Shown piece after piece: positions 6,317 to 7,824 of a stretch of 7,824 nucleotides of DNA. Source of the DNA: an uncultured Bacteroidota bacterium (lineage in GTDB: Bacteria > Bacteroidota > Bacteroidia > Chitinophagales > Chitinophagaceae); the NCBI GenBank assembly GCA_903933765.1, contig CAIZLI010000067.1, positions 1 through 7,824 of the forward strand. The letters run 5' to 3'. Position numbers and translations under genes: made by a program. The notes beneath the pieces were generated by a model, which was given only the letters and a program-made list of their open reading frames with translations, was not told where the DNA came from and did not search any database. How positions within the stretch are numbered: the stretch's first letter is position 1; each line of letters begins with the position of its first letter.

Positions 6317-7654
6317 CTAGATTTGGGAGGTCTTTTTATAATAAAATAGGCGATATAAAACCAATACAATAGCCACTAAAATAACTGCAGTGAGCGCAGA
6401 ATAAGGCTTATCGATCACCACAGCGACAGCCACAAAAGCATAAGCCATTACAAAAATGGCGGCAAAAATGGGTGTCCAACGCTTTAATCCTCCAGTGACA
6501 GCTGCATCTCCTTGGGCCTTACGTCTTAATATGAATAAAGTAGCTGCAGAGGTACTCATCCCCAAGCAATCTAAAAAAATACTGAAACTCAAAACATCGT
6601 CTACCCCCTTACCAAAAAATGTGATCAACACCGTGGCAATGGCAAAAACAGTCAATCCTGGAACCAATGCATCCGTTTTAGCATGCTTTTTTTGAAATAC
6701 CGCAGGCAATACTTTATCCTCACTCATTGCAAACATCACCCTTGGATTACTCATTAAAATCACATTCACATAAGCGAGTACACTTAAGACCATCGCAAAG
6801 TCAAATACTTTTGCACCAAGTTTACCAAACCATGCTTCAAATAAAAGCGATCCAATGGCATTGGCATTTTTAATATTATCAAAACCAATCACTTGTACAT
6901 AAGTGTAATTAATCGCTAAGTATAAAAATAAAACTAGTAAAATGCCAATCACAATGCCTCTTTGCATGGTCTTAGCAGAACTTACTTCTGCACCAAAATT
7001 GATGGTTTGTTGATAGCCACCATAAGTAAAGAAAACCGACACCAAACTCACTAATAAAAGCAGCATCCCATTGGTACCATCATATACATATACTTTGCCA
7101 TCATTGAATCCATGCGGTGCTACATTCACACCTTTAAACAAAGAAGTAATGAGTAATAAAATCAAACTAATTTTCACAATCATCAACACGTTCTGTGTTC
7201 TACTACTTGTTTTTAATCCGAGCAAATTGACGATATAAAATAAACCGACCGAAAATGAAGCCACACCAATATTGAATAAGGTACCAGAAGGTCTTCCAAA
7301 TAATAAATCACTTACATAATCAGCACCTATTAATGCAACCACTGCTAATGAAGCAGCATTGCTAATTAAAATCAATACATTAATTGTAAAGCCAACACCC
7401 GGATGGTAACAATGTGCAAACACTTTATAATATCCGCCCATCACCGGCAATCTTTGTCCAATTTCCGCATAGGTTAATGCACCAAATAAAGCAATGATAC
7501 CGCCAATGATCCAAGCACTAAAAAAAATAAGTGGTGTACCAGACTTCGCAGCAATGGTGGCTGGGGTTTTGAAAATACCCATCCCAATCACTAAGCTCAC
7601 CACAATCATGGTTAGGCTAAAAAAATTGATGCTTTGTTTTGCTTTAGTGCTCAT
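6317..7654 (-). CDS. APC superfamily amino-acid permease
   Basis: A 445-residue inner-membrane protein with about twelve hydrophobic helices, the standard length and layout of the amino acid-polyamine-organocation (APC) family. Helix 1 holds the unwound substrate motif IGMGIF (23-28) followed by KTP. Helix 2 and its loop carry TYAEIGQRLPVMGGYYKVF (61-79), the conserved YAE-x-P-x-GGxY pattern. Helix 6 has FFTYGGYQQTINFGAEV (208-224), and the loop after helix 8 has NPRVMFAMSEDKVLPAVF (293-310), matching the usual R-x-x-x-A-M-x-x-D-x-x-x-P pattern. Such proteins take up or exchange amino acids. The pattern is closest to the LAT/SLC7-like branch by eye, but I cannot name the substrate. No terminator is visible in the 131 bases before the efflux operon. 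The start at 7654 (MSTKAK) is the natural one directly before helix 1. Confidence 0.92.
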   Translation of the reverse strand: MSTKAKQSINFFSLTMIVVSLVIGMGIFKTPATIAAKSGTPLIFFSAWIIGGIIALFGALTYAEIGQRLPVMGGYYKVFAHCYHPGVGFTINVLILISNAASLAVVALIGADYVSDLLFGRPSGTLFNIGVASFSVGLFYIVNLLGLKTSSRTQNVLMIVKISLILLLITSLFKGVNVAPHGFNDGKVYVYDGTNGMLLLLVSLVSVFFTYGGYQQTINFGAEVSSAKTMQRGIVIGILLVLFLYLAINYTYVQVIGFDNIKNANAIGSLLFEAWFGKLGAKVFDFAMVLSVLAYVNVILMSNPRVMFAMSEDKVLPAVFQKKHAKTDALVPGLTVFAIATVLITFFGKGVDDVLSFSIFLDCLGMSTSAATLFILRRKAQGDAAVTGGLKRWTPIFAAIFVMAYAFVAVAVVIDKPYSALTAVILVAIVLVLYRLFYYKKTSQI

Positions 7655-7681
7655 ATGAAATATTTAAACTTTTCTTAATTA

Positions 7682-7712
7682 TAAATATATCAACTTATTG
7701 GGAGTTTTCAAC
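7682..7712 (-). promoter_or_regulatory. Possible promoter of the APC permease gene
   Basis: On the minus strand TATATTTA (7689-7682) matches the -7 consensus TAnnTTTG at all positions except the last. It is preceded at 19 bases by GTTG (7712-7709), which can serve as a weak -33 TTTG. A start near 7676 would leave a leader of about 20 bases before the ATG at 7654. This is the best candidate in the 170-bp intergenic region for this strand, but neither box is perfect. Confidence 0.35.
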
Positions 7713-7754
7713 AAGGGGTTGATAATTAAATGCATCTGCTATTTTAAAAGAGAA

Positions 7755-7762
7755 TAAGTTTG
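7755..7762 (+). promoter_or_regulatory. Candidate -7 element driving the cobalamin riboswitch transcript
   Basis: TAAGTTTG is an exact TAnnTTTG match on the plus strand. Transcription would start at about 7767-7769, a few bases before the first recognisable riboswitch element (GGT at 7773-7775), which is the expected arrangement. No clear -33 TTTG is present. Confidence 0.5.
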
Positions 7763-7768
7763 TGCTTG

Positions 7769-7824
7769 ATTAGGTTCATGCAAATGATTAAAAGGGAATC
7801 CTGTTCAAACCAGGAGCTATTCCC
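7769..7824 (+). promoter_or_regulatory. Cobalamin (B12) riboswitch, 5' part, cut by the right edge
   Basis: The plus strand shows the 5' half of the cobalamin aptamer in the right order. GGT (7773-7775) is followed by a small hairpin, TCAT-GCAA-ATGA (7776-7787), with a GNRA-type loop. Next come the linker TTAAAA (7788-7793) and the conserved GGGAA (7794-7798). A 5-bp stem, TCCTG/CAGGA (7799-7803 and 7811-7815), encloses TTCAAAC, followed by GCTATTCCC (7816-7824). This parallels the E. coli btuB leader as I recall it (TTAATAGGGAATCC, then a similar stem, then GGAGCTG). The 3' half, including the expected CCCGCAACTGT-type B12 box, lies outside the window. The element binds cobalamin in the nascent mRNA and normally represses B12 uptake or synthesis genes, or B12-independent isoenzymes. 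The controlled gene should begin to the right on the plus strand. The start given is the inferred transcription start. Confidence 0.8.

Noticed and set aside
7799..7815. A tRNA T-arm look-alike: 5-bp stem TCCTG/CAGGA around TTCAAAC
   Set aside because: The loop fits TTCRANY, but no matching 5' acceptor strand, D-arm or anticodon arm is found upstream. The flanking GGGAA and GCTATTCCC fit a cobalamin riboswitch much better.
7794..7824. A bulged hairpin GGGAAT...ATTCCC followed on the minus strand by TTTT, read as a terminator of an off-window gene
   Set aside because: The stem needs a 4-base one-sided bulge, and the whole segment together with its upstream mini-hairpin matches the B12 riboswitch order on the plus strand.
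7778..7824. An open frame starting M-Q-M-I-K-R on the plus strand that runs off the edge
   Set aside because: It lies inside the riboswitch, its codons do not resemble those of the neighbouring genes, and no protein family is recognisable.

Overview
The window looks like chromosomal DNA from a member of the Bacteroidota, most plausibly a Chitinophagales-type bacterium. The evidence is the A+T-rich sequence, the absence of Shine-Dalgarno sequences before the genes, several exact matches to the Bacteroidota -7 promoter element (TAnnTTTG), a DUF4271 membrane protein (a family I know only from this phylum), and the Bacteroidota flavour of GpsA and the TolC/adaptor pair. The genus is not determined. 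I see no insertion sequence, phage gene, CRISPR array, tRNA or rRNA.

Left part (1-2281). A minus-strand pair comprises a DUF4271 membrane protein (35-1069) followed by the first codons of another gene that runs off the left edge (19-1). By neighbourhood that gene may be uroporphyrinogen-III synthase, but the fragment is too short to show it. Divergent from them is hemW (1139-2281, +), a radical-SAM heme chaperone with the CxxxCxxCxF and HNxxYW signatures. The two start codons are 69 bp apart, and each strand carries an exact -7 element.

Middle (2253-6185). gpsA (minus), the glycerol-3-phosphate dehydrogenase of phospholipid synthesis, converges on hemW and overlaps its end by 29 bp. Upstream of gpsA is a perfect 11-bp GC-rich hairpin (3291-3325) that terminates a two-gene minus-strand efflux operon: a TolC-type outer-membrane channel (4725-6185) followed by a membrane-fusion adaptor (3352-4695). 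The terminator runs straight into the gpsA promoter. The efflux operon has a -7 element at 6224-6231 and, over the expected -33 region, a perfect 8-bp-arm palindrome (6248-6266) that looks like a repressor operator. No inner-membrane pump gene is present in the operon.

Right part (6317-7824). A 12-helix APC-family amino-acid permease (minus) is followed by a 170-bp intergenic stretch. Its far end holds the 5' portion of a cobalamin (B12) riboswitch on the plus strand (about 7769-7824), preceded by an exact -7 element (7755-7762). The riboswitch is cut by the window edge, so a B12-controlled gene should start just beyond it, reading away from the permease.

Most of the window is ordinary housekeeping and transport DNA, and I found no evidence of an undescribed multi-gene system. 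The observations most worth following up are the edge-truncated B12 riboswitch, the palindromic operator of the efflux operon, the terminator/promoter fusion before gpsA, and possible leaderless starts.
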